NCBI GenBank assembly: GCA_947090765.1
Contig: OX352322.1
Coordinates: 4,819,501 to 4,883,500 of the forward strand
Direction of reading: 5' to 3'
Length of the DNA: 64,000 nucleotides
Source of the DNA: Pseudomonas sp. MM223
GTDB taxonomy: Bacteria; Pseudomonadota; Gammaproteobacteria; Pseudomonadales; Pseudomonadaceae
Notes under the pieces: model-generated
The model's input: only the letters and a program-made list of their open reading frames with translations
Told to the model about the DNA's origin: nothing
Databases searched by the model: none
Shown here: in pieces, positions 1 to 11,315 of the stretch
Numbering within the stretch: the first letter of the stretch is position 1
Layout of the letters: the number at the start of each line of letters is the position of its first letter
Program-made: the position numbers and the translations under genes

Positions 1-2257
1 CAGCAAGCGCGCTTCGCCCAGTTGTTCATGCTCCAGGGCACGCTGCTCTTCCAGCTCGGCCAGCTCTTCAAGCAGGCGCCGACGGCGCAACTCGACCTGC
101 TCGGCACGGGCACGGCTGGCCGACAGGCTGGCGTTCAGTTCGCCATGCAGGCGGTTTTCTTCCTGGGTGCGGCGGCGCAGCTGTTCGCGCTGCTCTTCCT
201 GGTCCAACTGCTGCTCGCGCAGGGCTTGCAGCTGTTGCTCCAGCTGCTCCAGCGCCGCTTCCTGCGCTTGTTGCTCCTGCCCCAGGCGCTCGATCTCCTG
301 GCCACGCGCCAGTACGCCGCCTTCGGCTTCACTACCACGACGCACCCGCAGGAAGTGCCGGCCAACCCAGTAGCCATCGCGGCTGACCAGGCTCTGCCCT
401 TCGCCAAGCGACGCGCGCTGCGCCAGCGCCTGGGCCAGGTCTTCCACAGGTTTTACCTGCCCCAGCCAGGGCGCCAGGTCGATACGGCCCTCGACCTTTT
501 CCAGCAGGCTGCCGGGCAATGACGAGCCATTGCCGCTGGCCTGCAGCAAACGGCTCACCTTGCTCCAGGCCAGCGAAATCGAGCGCATTGAAATCGTCCA
601 CCAGTACAGCCTGCAGATCGGCGCCAAGCACCGTTTCTACCGCCAGCTCCCAACCCGGCTCTACCCGCAAGCCTTCTGCCAGCCGTGGCTGCTGCTCAAG
701 TCCTTGGCCTTGCAGCCAGCTGGCAGCGCCAGCGCCCGGCTCCAGGGCGGCCTGCTGCAAGGCTTCGAGCGAAGCCAGACGCCCACCCAGGCGCTGCAGG
801 TCGCCCTGCGCCTGCTGTTGGGCCTGGGTGGCCTGTTGCAGTTGCGCGCGCGCGCCCTCAAGGCGCTCGACCACCTGCTCTTCGGACAGTTGCAGTTCTT
901 CCAGCAGCATTTCACTGCTGGCCAGTTGCTCGGCCAATTCGAGCATGGCGGCATCCTGCGGGTCGCTGCCCAGTTGCTCGCGCTCCTCGCCCAGCTTGCG
1001 CTGGCGCTCGGCCAAACGCTCCAGGCTGGCCTCCAGCTGTTGCAGGCGCGCCTGCTGCACTTCGGCCTGGCGGCGTGGTTCGGCGGAGCGGCTGTTGAAG
1101 CTGTCCCACTGTTCCTGCCAGCCGTGCATGCCCGACTCGGCCTCTTCAAGGGCCGCGGCGGCCTCTTCGGCGGCGGCCAGGGTCATGTCCTGCTCGGGCT
1201 CAAGCATGGCCAGCTCTTCGCCCAGGGTGGCCAGCAAGGTGCGGTCGTGGCCCAGGTGCGATTCGGTTTCCAGGCGCGTGCGCTCGGCTTCCTTGAAGTC
1301 GTCCTGCAACTGCCGCAGGCGCTGCTGGCCGTGCTGGATACTCTGTTCGACCCGGGCGATGTCACCGGCTACCGAGTAGAAGCGGCCCTGCACCTGGTTG
1401 AAGCGTTCGGACAATTCATGATGGCCATCGCGCAGGCGCTCGATGCTGGCATCGGCATTGCGCTGCTCGGCCACCAATGCCTCATGGGACACATCCTGGT
1501 CGCCAATCACCGACTCGCGCTGGCGCACCTGTTCGTCCAGGCCGCGCCAGCGCAAGGCCGACAGGCGTGCCTTCAGCTGGCGCTCCTGCGCTTTGTACTC
1601 GCGGTACTTTTCGGCCGCCTGGGCCTGACGGTGCAGGCGCTCCAGCTGGCGTTCCAGCTCTTCGCGCAGGTCGGTCAGGCGCGCCAGGTTTTCCTGGGTG
1701 CGGCGGATGCGGTTCTCGGTTTCACGGCGGCGCTCCTTGTACTTGGAGATGCCAGCGGCTTCTTCGATGAAATTGCGCAGCTCTTCGGGCTTGGCCTCGA
1801 TCAGCTTGGAGATCATGCCCTGCTCGATGATCGAGTAGCTGCGCGGCCCCAGGCCGGTCCCGAGGAAAATATCGGTGATGTCGCGCCGGCGGCATTTGGT
1901 GCCGTTGAGGTAATAGCTGTTCTGCCCGTCGCGGGTAACCTTGCGGCGGATCGAAATCTCGGCGTAGGCGGCATATTCGCCAACCAGGGTGGTTTCGCTG
2001 TTGTCGAACACCAGCTCGATGCTGGCCTGGCTGACCGGCTTGCGGCCGCTGGAGCCGTTGAAGATGACGTCGGTCATCGACTCGCCGCGCAGGTTTTTTG
2101 CCGAACTCTCGCCCATCACCCAGCGCACCGCGTCGATGATGTTGGACTTGCCGCAGCCGTTGGGGCCGACCACGGCCGCCATGTTGCTGGGGAAATTGAC
2201 CGTGGTCGGGTCGACGAACGACTTGAACCCGGCCAGGCGAATGCACTTCAGGCGCAT
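1..2257 (-). CDS. smc: chromosome segregation ATPase SMC, 5' part, with apparent frameshift
   Basis: Condensin subunit that organises and segregates the chromosome. The N-terminus is canonical: Walker A GPNGCGKSN at residues 31-39, the ABC head to about residue 165, then a long Glu/Gln/Arg-rich coiled coil running into a hinge-like stretch. The protein continues off the left edge, so about 750 of roughly 1,160 residues are present. The reading frame breaks near position 559: after ...FAGLEQ the frame changes by one base and the SMC-like sequence resumes as VSRLLQASGNGSSLPGSLLE and stays open to position 1. Either one base is extra or two are missing. A sequencing error is as likely as true inactivation; Pseudomonas often has the alternative condensin MksBEF, so loss would be tolerable. 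Its ATG lies 4 bp after the GntR stop codon. Confidence 0.9.
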
Positions 2258-2260
2258 CGG

Positions 2261-2920
2261 TCAGCCTCGGGCCAGCGCCGCCAGCACCAGTTCACAACTG
2301 CGCTGGCCGTAGGCAGTAAGCACCTCGCGAATGCGCGGCAGGTCGCGGGCGACCACGGCGTCGAGCAGGCGGGCGAACAGGTCCAGGTAGTCGATCATGT
2401 TGGCCTGTCGCTGGTCCAGCGACAGGTAGTAGGCGCGGCTCATGGCCGGTTGCAGGTTCTCCACGGTTTCCTGCAGGAACGGGTTGTCGGCAAACGGATA
2501 AGCCGCACGCATTACCGCGAAGCTGTCGGCGACAAACGTCTTGATGTCGAGCTGGTCATGGGCACGCTGCAGGCGCTGCTGAATATCCAGAAACGGGCGC
2601 AGGTCGGCATCGGTGCGCCATTTTTGCGCAACCGCGTTGCCCAGCAGGATGTAGAACTCGCCCATCAAGGAGCACAGGCTGCGCACGCTGCGCTCGTCCA
2701 GCACGGTCACGTGGGCACCGCGGCGCGGCAAGATCGCTACCAGGTGCCGGCGCTCGAGGATCAGCAACGCTTCGCGTACCGAGCCGCGGCTGACGTTGAG
2801 TGCCAAGGTCACCTTCTGCTCCTGGATACGCTCGCCTGGCGCCAGCTCGCCGCGGATGATGCGTTCGGCCAGGTAATCGGCAATCTGCTCGGAGAGGCTG
2901 TCCGGGGCCTTGAACGTCAT
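2261..2920 (-). CDS. GntR-family transcriptional regulator, FCD subfamily
   Basis: DNA-binding repressor or activator of 219 aa. Residues about 10-70 form the winged helix-turn-helix (LSEQIADYLAERIIRGELAPG, then NVSRGSVREALLILERRHLV), followed by an all-helical FCD ligand domain that normally binds small carboxylates or similar metabolites. It is divergent from xdhA with a 268-bp shared intergenic region that holds repeated TTGACC boxes, so control of xanthine dehydrogenase is the natural inference. It sits just upstream of smc on the same strand. The ligand cannot be read from sequence. Confidence 0.85.
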   Translation of the reverse strand: MTFKAPDSLSEQIADYLAERIIRGELAPGERIQEQKVTLALNVSRGSVREALLILERRHLVAILPRRGAHVTVLDERSVRSLCSLMGEFYILLGNAVAQKWRTDADLRPFLDIQQRLQRAHDQLDIKTFVADSFAVMRAAYPFADNPFLQETVENLQPAMSRAYYLSLDQRQANMIDYLDLFARLLDAVVARDLPRIREVLTAYGQRSCELVLAALARG

Positions 2921-3009
2921 GGTTTTCCTTCAAAATCATTGAACTGGGCACAAGGGGCGGATTGTAGCGTACTTGGGCGGTAATCGCGCAGAGGGGCCAG
3001 GCGGTTTAT

Positions 3010-3136
3010 TTGACCTGCCAGGCAGCCGCGCGCCCGGCGCGATCTATGCTTGTTCCATAGGCAATGATTTAGGCCGGGCGCTGACATGCGCATTTTCTTG
3101 ACCTTTGAGTCAGAAAAATATTGACCTGCTAGACAG
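3010..3136 (+). promoter_or_regulatory. xdhA upstream region with three TTGACC-type boxes
   Basis: Two near-identical imperfect palindromes, TTGACCTGCCAGGCAG at 3010-3025 and TTGACCTGCTAGACAG at 3121-3136, flank a third box, TTGACCTTTGAGTCAG, at 3098-3113. The last closely matches TTGACCCATGAGTCAA before the purine permease gene at 11316. They lie between divergent gntR and xdhA and are probably operators; which regulator binds is not known from sequence. Confidence 0.5.
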
Positions 3137-3188
3137 GTGTTGCTTAGAGTCCGCCCAACAACAATAAAACCATTGCGAGGCCATCCCC

Positions 3189-4635
<1,447 letters not shown>

Positions 4636-4643
<8 letters not shown>

Positions 4644-7035
4644 CCATCACGTAGCCAAGAGCCAGGCCGAGATGGCCGAGCTGTTCAGCCAGGACCTGAC
4701 CACCGGGGTTGGCCGCAGCGTCAAGCACGACAGCGCCGACAAGCATGTGTCTGGCGAGGCGCTGTACATCGACGACCGCCTGGAATTCCCCAACCAGCTG
4801 CACGTCTATGCGCGCACCGCCGACCGCGCCCATGCGCGCATCCTGCGCATCGACACCACGCCGTGCTATGCCTTCGAGGGTGTGCGCATCGCCATTACCC
4901 ACGAAGATATCCCCGGCCTGAAAGACATCGGCCCGGTGGTGGCCGGCGACCCGCTGCTGGCCATCGACAAGGTCGAGTTCTTCGGCCAGCCAGTACTTGC
5001 CGTCGCGGCCCGTGACCTTGAAACCGCACGCCGCGCCGCCATGGCCGCCATCGTCGAATACGAAGACCTGGAGCCGGTGCTGGATGTGGTCGATGCGCTG
5101 CGCAAGAAGCACTTTGTGCTCGACAGCCACACCCATCAGCGCGGCGATTCCGCTAGCGCCCTGGCCAGCGCCCCGCACCGCATTCAGGGCACCCTGCACA
5201 TCGGCGGCCAGGAACACTTCTACCTGGAAACGCAAATTTCCTCGGTGATGCCCACCGAAGACGGTGGCATGATCGTCTACTGCTCCACGCAAAACCCCAC
5301 CGAAGTGCAGAAGCTGGTTGCCGAAGTGCTCGACGTGCCGATGAACAAGGTGGTGCTGGACATGCGCCGCATGGGGGGCGGTTTTGGTGGCAAGGAAACC
5401 CAGGCCGCCAGCCCTGCCTGCCTGTGCGCGGTGGTGGCGCGCCTGACCGGGCAGCCGACCAAGATGCGCCTGCCACGGGTCGAAGACATGACCATGACCG
5501 GCAAGCGCCACCCGTTCTATGTCGAGTACGACGTGGGCTTCGACGACAACGGCCGGCTGCACGGCATCAACTTCGACCTGGCCGGCAACTGCGGTTACTC
5601 GCCCGACCTGTCGGGCTCGATCGTCGACCGCGCCATGTTCCACTCCGACAACGCCTACTACCTGGGCGATGCCACCGTGCATGGCCATCGCTGCAAGACC
5701 AACACCGCCTCCAACACCGCCTACCGCGGCTTTGGCGGCCCGCAGGGCATGGTCGCCATCGAGCAGGTGATGGACCATATCGCCCGCCACCTGGGCCGTG
5801 ACCCGCTGGCCGTGCGCAAGGCCAACTACTACGGCAAGACCGAGCGCAACGTCACCCACTATTACCAGACCGTCGAGCACAACATGCTCGAAGAGATGAC
5901 CGCCGACCTGGAGGCCAGCAGCGACTACGCCGAGCGCCGCGAGTCGATCCGCCGCTTCAATGCCAACAGCCCGGTACTGAAGAAAGGCCTGGCGCTGACG
6001 CCGGTCAAGTTCGGTATCTCGTTCACCGCCACCTTCCTCAACCAGGCCGGTGCGCTGATCCACATCTATACCGACGGCAGCATTCACCTGAACCACGGTG
6101 GCACCGAGATGGGCCAGGGCCTGAACACCAAGGTGGCACAGGTGGTGGCGCAGATCTTCCAGGTGGATTTCAGCCGTATCCAGATCACCGCCACCAACAC
6201 CGACAAGGTGCCCAACACTTCGCCGACCGCTGCCTCCAGTGGCGCCGACCTGAACGGCAAGGCGGCGCAGAACGCGGCCGAAATCCTCAAGCGGCGCCTG
6301 ACCGAGTTTGCGGCACGGCACTTCAACGTCACAGAGGAAGACGTCGAGTTCCGCAACGGCCATGTGCGCGTGCGTGACCAGATCGTCAGCTTCGAGCAAC
6401 TGGTGCAGCAGGCCTACTTCGCCCAGGTGTCGCTGTCCAGCACCGGGTTTTACCGCACGCCAAAAATCTTCTACGACCGCAGCCAGGCACGCGGCCGGCC
6501 GTTCTACTACTTCGCCTTCGGCGCCGCCTGCGTAGAAGTGGTCGTGGACACCCTGACCGGCGAATACAAGATGCTGCGCGCCGACATCCTGCACGACGTG
6601 GGCGACTCGCTTAACCCGGCCATCGACATCGGCCAGGTGGAGGGCGGTTTCATCCAGGGTATGGGCTGGCTGACCACCGAAGAACTGGTGTGGAACGCCA
6701 AGGGCAAACTGATGACCAACGGCCCGGCCAGTTACAAGATCCCGGCCGTCGCCGACATGCCGCTGGACCTGCGGGTGAAGCTGGTGGAAAACCGCAAGAA
6801 CCCGGAAGACACCGTGTTCCACTCCAAGGCCGTGGGCGAGCCGCCGTTCATGCTCGGCATTGCTGCCTGGTGTGCAATCAAGGATGCCGTGGCCAGCCTC
6901 GCCGACTACCGCGTACAGCCGAACATCGACGCACCAGCGACACCGGAGCGGGTGCTGTGGGGTTGTGAGCAGATGCGCAAGGCGGTGGCTGAAACCCAAC
7001 CTGCCGAACAGGAACTGGAAACCGTCACCCACTGA
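4636..7035 (+). CDS. xdhB: xanthine dehydrogenase large subunit (molybdopterin)
   Basis: Catalytic subunit of xanthine dehydrogenase, 799 aa, binding the molybdopterin cofactor at which purines are hydroxylated. Visible hallmarks are the glycine-rich RRMGGGFGGKETQ (about residues 245-257), the TAYRGFGGPQG segment, GGTEMGQGLNTKVAQ, and near the C-terminus VGEPPFMLGIA with the Glu expected to be the catalytic base. It overlaps xdhA and is followed, after a REP pair, by xdhC for cofactor sulfuration. A very long antisense open frame lies over it, a codon-bias artefact. Confidence 0.97.
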
Positions 7036-7055
7036 GGCTGGGTGGGCGCCTGTAC

Positions 7056-7152
7056 GGGCCCTATCGCCGGCAAGCCGGGCTCCCACAGGTACTGCACCGC
7101 CGGCAAGCCCTGTGTAGTACCTGTGGGAGCCTGGCTTGCCAGCGATAGGGCC
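7056..7152. repeat. REP pair, type A (inverted)
   Basis: Two inverted copies of the GCCGGCAAGCC...CTCCCACAGG palindrome, ending in matching CCTATCGC and GCGATAGG arms, fill the gap between xdhB and xdhC. This is the Pseudomonas extragenic palindromic type; four more pairs occur in the window. Confidence 0.85.
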
Positions 7153-7184
7153 AGAACAAGCCACCCGGAATGAGGAACTGCATC

Positions 7185-8030
7185 ATGCACCAATGGATCA
7201 ACGCCCTCGCCGACCACCAGTCCCGTGGCGAAGCCTGCGTACTGGTGACCATCATCGAGGAGCGCGGCTCGACCCCGCGCAACGCAGGCTCGAAGATGGT
7301 CGTCAGCGCAAATGGCCTGTTCGACACCATCGGCGGCGGCCACCTGGAATACAAGGCCCTGCACATCGCCCGGCAAATGCTCGAAGAGCAGCGCACCACC
7401 CCGCACCTGGAGCGCTTCAGCCTCGGCGCCAGCCTGGGCCAGTGCTGCGGCGGCGTGACCGTGCTGCTGTTCGAGCCCATGGCCGCCGTGCAGGCGCAAA
7501 TCGCCGTGTTCGGCGCGGGCCATGTCGGCCGGGCTCTGGTACCCTTGCTCGCCGCGCTGCCCTGCCGGGTGCGCTGGATCGACTCGCGCGAGCAGGAATT
7601 CCCCGAGCTCATCCCCAACGGGGTGACCAAGGTCGTCAGTGAGGAACCGGTCGACGAAGTCGCAGACCTGCCCCCAGGCTGCTACTGCATCGTCATGACC
7701 CACAACCACCAGCTCGACCTGGAGCTGACCGCCGCCATTCTCAAACGCAACGACTTCACCTGGTTCGGCCTGATCGGCTCGAAGACCAAACGGGTCAAGT
7801 TCGAGCATCGCCTGCGCGAGCGCGGCTACGACGATGCCGTGCTGGCACGCATGCGCTGCCCCATGGGCCTGCCCGAGGTAAAGGGCAAGCTGCCCATCGA
7901 GATCGCCGTGTCCATCGCCGGCGAAATCATCGCCACCTACAACGCCTGCTTCGGCCAGCACGACGCTGCTGCCAATGCCGGCCCCATTGCCCAGTTGCTG
8001 CCGCCCTCCCGGCGCAGCCAAGCTATTTGA
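7185..8030 (+). CDS. xdhC: xanthine dehydrogenase accessory protein XdhC
   Basis: Binds molybdenum cofactor, promotes its sulfuration and inserts it into XdhB. The XdhC/CoxI N-terminal domain shows ERGSTPRNAGSKMVV and the IGGGHLEYKA motif; the C-terminal Rossmann-like domain shows AVFGAGHVGRALVPLLA. The ATG at 7185 was preferred over the in-frame ATG at 7170 because TGAGGA stands 8 bp before it and homologues begin close to MHQWINALADHQ. It is followed 10 bp later by guaD, so both are probably expressed with xdhAB. Confidence 0.93.
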   Translation: MHQWINALADHQSRGEACVLVTIIEERGSTPRNAGSKMVVSANGLFDTIGGGHLEYKALHIARQMLEEQRTTPHLERFSLGASLGQCCGGVTVLLFEPMAAVQAQIAVFGAGHVGRALVPLLAALPCRVRWIDSREQEFPELIPNGVTKVVSEEPVDEVADLPPGCYCIVMTHNHQLDLELTAAILKRNDFTWFGLIGSKTKRVKFEHRLRERGYDDAVLARMRCPMGLPEVKGKLPIEIAVSIAGEIIATYNACFGQHDAAANAGPIAQLLPPSRRSQAI

Positions 8031-8040
8031 CGAGTGTGTT

Positions 8041-9345
8041 ATGACCGTTACCCGCAAAGCCTACCGTGCCGCCATCCTGCACAGCATCGCCGACCCGGCC
8101 GAGGTGGGCCTGGAGGCGTCCCATGAGTACTTCGAAGACGGCCTGCTGGTGGTCGACGATGGCCGCATCAGCGCCATTGGCCACGCCAGCGACCTGCTGC
8201 CGACCCTGGACGCCGATATCCCGGTAGAGCACTACCAGGACGCGCTGATCACCCCAGGCTTTATCGACACCCATATCCACTTCCCGCAGACCGGCATGAT
8301 CGGCTCTTACGGCGAGCAACTGCTGGACTGGCTGAACACCTACACCTTCCCGTGCGAAAAGCAGTTCGCCGACAAGGATCACGCTGACAAGGTGGCGAAG
8401 ATCTTCCTCAAGGAACTGCTGCGCAACGGCACCACCACCGCGCTGGTGTTCGGCAGCGTGCACCCGGAATCGGTCAATGCCCTGTTCGAAGAGGCCGAGC
8501 GCCTGGACCTGCGCCTGATTGCCGGCAAGGTGATGATGGACCGCAACGCGCCGGACTACCTGACCGACACTGCCGAGTCTGGCTATACCGAAAGCAAAGC
8601 GCTGATCGAGCGCTGGCATGGCAAGGGCCGCTTGCACTACGCGGTTACCCCGCGTTTCGCCCCGACCAGCACGCCTGAACAACTGACCCTGGCGGGCCAA
8701 TTGCTCAAGGAGCACCCAGGTGTGTACATGCACACGCACCTGTCGGAAAACCTCAAGGAAATCGACTGGGTCAAGTCGCTGTTCCCCGAGCAGAAGGGCT
8801 ACCTGGACGTCTACGACCACTTCGAACTGCTGGGCGAGCGCTCGGTGTTCGCCCACGGTGTGCACCTGTGCGACGACGAGTGCCAGCGCCTGGCCGAAAC
8901 CGGCTCGGCCGTGGCCTTCTGCCCCACTTCCAACCTGTTCCTGGGCAGCGGCCTGTTCAACCTGCCCCAGGCCGAGCGCTTCAAGGTCAACGTGGGCCTG
9001 GGCACCGACGTCGGTGCCGGCACCAGCTTCTCGCTGCTCAACACCCTGAACGAAGCGTACAAGGTGATGCAGCTGCAAGGCGCACGCCTGCACCCGTACA
9101 AGTCACTGTACCTGGCCACCCTCGGCGGCGCCCGCGCACTGCGCCTGGACGACCGCATCGGCAGCCTGCGCCCGGGCAACGATGCCGACTTCGTGGTGCT
9201 GGACTACAAGGCCACGCCGCTGCTGGACTACCGCATTCAGCAGTCCAACAGCATCGAAGAGACCCTGTTCGTGCTCACCACCCTGGGCGATGACCGCACT
9301 GTGCGCGAAACCTACGCTGCCGGGCGTTGCGTGCACCAGCGCTAA
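8041..9345 (+). CDS. guaD: guanine deaminase
   Basis: Zinc-dependent amidohydrolase, 434 aa, that deaminates guanine to xanthine and so feeds xanthine dehydrogenase. Metal ligands are visible as [11 protein letters not shown] (His78 and His80), HTHLSEN, FAHGVHL and the late [11 protein letters not shown] aspartate motif. The ATG at 8041 is 10 bp after xdhC; the open frame extends upstream into xdhC but without homology. It ends 4 bp beyond the convergent aquaporin gene's stop codon. Confidence 0.96.
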   Translation: MTVTRKAYRAAILHSIADPAEVGLEASHEYFEDGLLVVDDGRISAIGHASDLLPTLDADIPVEHYQDALITPGFIDTHIHFPQTGMIGSYGEQLLDWLNTYTFPCEKQFADKDHADKVAKIFLKELLRNGTTTALVFGSVHPESVNALFEEAERLDLRLIAGKVMMDRNAPDYLTDTAESGYTESKALIERWHGKGRLHYAVTPRFAPTSTPEQLTLAGQLLKEHPGVYMHTHLSENLKEIDWVKSLFPEQKGYLDVYDHFELLGERSVFAHGVHLCDDECQRLAETGSAVAFCPTSNLFLGSGLFNLPQAERFKVNVGLGTDVGAGTSFSLLNTLNEAYKVMQLQGARLHPYKSLYLATLGGARALRLDDRIGSLRPGNDADFVVLDYKATPLLDYRIQQSNSIEETLFVLTTLGDDRTVRETYAAGRCVHQR

Positions 9346-10040
9346 GGCTCTTTCGCAAGGCCCCGGTACAGCGCGCCGCCGATCGCAGCCCCGATCAGCG
9401 GCGCCACCCAGAACAGCCACAGCTGTTGCAGGGCCCAGCCGCCGACGAACAAGGCCGGCCCCGTGCTACGCGCGGGGTTGACCGAGGTATTGGTGATCGG
9501 GATCGAGATCAGGTGGATCAGGGTCAAGGCCAGGCCGATGGCGATGGGCGCAAACCCTGCCGGCGCACGGGGGTCCGTGGCGCCCATGATCACCACCAGG
9601 AACATCGCCGTCATCACCACTTCACTGATGAAACCCGCACCCAGCGTATAACCACCGGGCGAGTGGTCGGCGTAGCCATTCGAAGCCAACCCCGAAGACA
9701 GCTCGAAACCGGCCTTGCCGCTGGCGATGAGATAGATCACGCCCGCCGCCAGAATGGCGCCGATCACTTGTGCGATCACATAGGGCAGCAGCTCTTTGGC
9801 CGGGAAACGCCCGCCTACTACCAGCCCGAACGAGACAGCGGGGTTAAGGTGGCAGCCGGAGATATGGCCGATGGCAAACGCCATGGTCAGCACTGTAAGG
9901 CCGAAGGCGAAAGCAACACCGAGAACGCCGATACCGAGAGGGGAACTGGCTGCGAGTACCGCACTGCCACAGCCACCCAGGACCAGCCAGAAGGTGCCGA
10001 TCAATTCGGCACCCATGCGTTTACCAAGGGACATGCTCAT
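9342..10040 (-). CDS. aqpZ: aquaporin Z
   Basis: Inner-membrane water channel of 232 aa with six transmembrane helices. The two half-helix NPA signatures are present in HLNPAVSFG and [13 protein letters not shown], and the selectivity-filter context matches water-specific AqpZ. The ATG at 10040, giving [20 protein letters not shown], follows a TTGAGG ribosome site; the open frame runs further upstream without support. Its 3' end overlaps the guaD stop by 4 bp. A direct role in purine use is not evident. Confidence 0.95.
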   Translation of the reverse strand: MSMSLGKRMGAELIGTFWLVLGGCGSAVLAASSPLGIGVLGVAFAFGLTVLTMAFAIGHISGCHLNPAVSFGLVVGGRFPAKELLPYVIAQVIGAILAAGVIYLIASGKAGFELSSGLASNGYADHSPGGYTLGAGFISEVVMTAMFLVVIMGATDPRAPAGFAPIAIGLALTLIHLISIPITNTSVNPARSTGPALFVGGWALQQLWLFWVAPLIGAAIGGALYRGLAKEP

Positions 10041-10149
10041 GAATCCATTCCTCAAGAAGTTGAACGCAACGAATGCGCAAGCCCAACTGCTTGATGAAGG
10101 TTTGCTCACAAGAATTTAGCAGACCTTTGGTCAATGGCCAGAAATGACT

Positions 10150-10253
10150 GGGGCCGCTTCGCGCCCCATTCGCAGCACAAGGCTGCTCCTACAGGGATCG
10201 CATAACACCTGTAGGAGCAGCCTTGTGCTGCGAATGGGCTGCAAAGCAGCCCC
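10150..10253. repeat. REP pair, type B (inverted)
   Basis: Inverted copies of the CGCAGCACAAGGCTGCTCCTACAG palindrome core, each next to a small GGGGC...GCCCC hairpin, between aqpZ and the convergent-side GntR gene. Confidence 0.85.
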
Positions 10254-10275
10254 CTTCAATCACCTTGGCAAACGA

Positions 10276-11031
10276 TCAACCCTTGGCCGAAACCTTGGGC
10301 TTCTTCAACAGGTGCGAGAACACCGCATGCAGGTCGTCCGAGGCGCTTTCCTCGTCCAGGTTCAGCTTGCTGTCGATGTGGTCCATGTGGTGCATCATCA
10401 GGCTCACGGCCTGCTCGGCATCGCGCGCTTCGATGGCATCGATCAACTGCATGTGCTCGTCATACGAGCAGTGCGAGCGGTTGCCGCTTTCATACTGGGC
10501 AATGATCAGCGAAGTTTGCGATACCAGGCTGCGCTGGAAGCTCACCAGCGGCGCATTGCCCGCTGCTTCGGCCAATTTGAGGTGGAACTCGCCGGAAAGA
10601 CGAATACCGGCACCGCGGTCACCGCGCGAGAAGCTGTCGCGCTCTTCGCGCACCATCTGCCGCAGCTCGTTCAGCTGGTCGAGGGTGGCGTGCTGCACGG
10701 CCAGTTCGGTAATGGCCCGCTCCACCATGCGCCGCGAGAAAAACACCTGGCGCGCCTCTTCCACCGTCGGGCTGGCCACCACTGCACCGCGGTTCGGCCG
10801 CAGCAGCACCACGCTTTCATGGGCCAGGCGCGACAAGGCGCGGCGGATGATAGTACGGCTGACGCCGAAGATTTCGCCCAGCGCTTCCTCGCTCAACTTG
10901 GTGCCCGGCGCCAGGCGCTGCTCGAGGATTGCCTCGAAAATGTGCGCGTAGACGATGTCGTCCTGGGTACCGCTGCGGCCGGCCTTGCCGACACGTGCAG
11001 GTTTTTTCAGAGGTTGCAGCTGTTCGTTCAT
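10276..11031 (-). CDS. GntR-family regulator, FCD subfamily (candidate purine or ureide regulator)
   Basis: A 251-aa regulator. The N-terminal winged helix includes VYAHIFEAILEQRLAPGTKLSEEALGEIFGVSRTIIRRALSRLA; the C-terminal FCD domain has the metal-binding style FHLKLAEAAGN, Y-E-H-M-Q-L-I-D-A-I and MMHHMDHI histidines. The start at 11031 (MNEQLQPLKK) was chosen over the longer open frame. A TTGTACACAG box overlaps its own promoter region and TTGTACACAA lies before the divergent permease, so it is the best candidate to read the TTGTAYACAA palindromes found across the window. That link is an inference. Confidence 0.85.
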   Translation of the reverse strand: MNEQLQPLKKPARVGKAGRSGTQDDIVYAHIFEAILEQRLAPGTKLSEEALGEIFGVSRTIIRRALSRLAHESVVLLRPNRGAVVASPTVEEARQVFFSRRMVERAITELAVQHATLDQLNELRQMVREERDSFSRGDRGAGIRLSGEFHLKLAEAAGNAPLVSFQRSLVSQTSLIIAQYESGNRSHCSYDEHMQLIDAIEARDAEQAVSLMMHHMDHIDSKLNLDEESASDDLHAVFSHLLKKPKVSAKG

Positions 11032-11066
11032 GGGCTCTCGAGGCACGAAGAGAAAGTATGGCGCCA

Positions 11067-11076
11067 TTGTACACAG
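11067..11076. promoter_or_regulatory. TTGTAYACAA-type operator candidate (gntR side)
   Basis: TTGTACACAG, 36 bp upstream of the GntR start, matches nine of ten positions of the palindrome repeated elsewhere in the window; placement suggests autoregulation. Confidence 0.45.
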
Positions 11077-11165
11077 GCTGAGGCGATTCCGCAGGGGGCG
11101 TTTTACCTATATAGCCGTTGTACGACGCATTGCGCACACAAAACATAAAACATTATTTGCATTCT

Positions 11166-11175
11166 TTGTACACAA
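11166..11175. promoter_or_regulatory. TTGTAYACAA operator candidate (purine permease side)
   Basis: TTGTACACAA inside the larger near-palindrome TTTGTACACAAA, between divergent gntR and the NCS2 permease gene. Confidence 0.55.
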
Positions 11176-11199
11176 AAGCATAATCCACCGAGCAACTTC

Positions 11200-11215
11200 T
11201 TGACCCATGAGTCAA
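11200..11215. promoter_or_regulatory. RutR-like palindrome before the purine permease
   Basis: TTGACCCATGAGTCAA is a near-perfect palindrome resembling the RutR-type box TTGACCA-N2-TGGTCAA and closely matching 3098-3113 before xdhA. It lies about 100 bp before the permease start. Confidence 0.5.
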
Positions 11216-11315
11216 CAAAACGGTCAGACGTCTGCCTTCCCTCGTGGGGCCGCCAAGTGCATCGCTCAGGAAACTGGCCCCAACAACAACAAGAAAGACT
11301 TGAGGAGTACTCGCT

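Noticed and set aside
530..2983. 817-aa open frame on the plus strand over smc and gntR
   Set aside because: Antisense shadow; it crosses two real genes and an intergenic region without a ribosome site.
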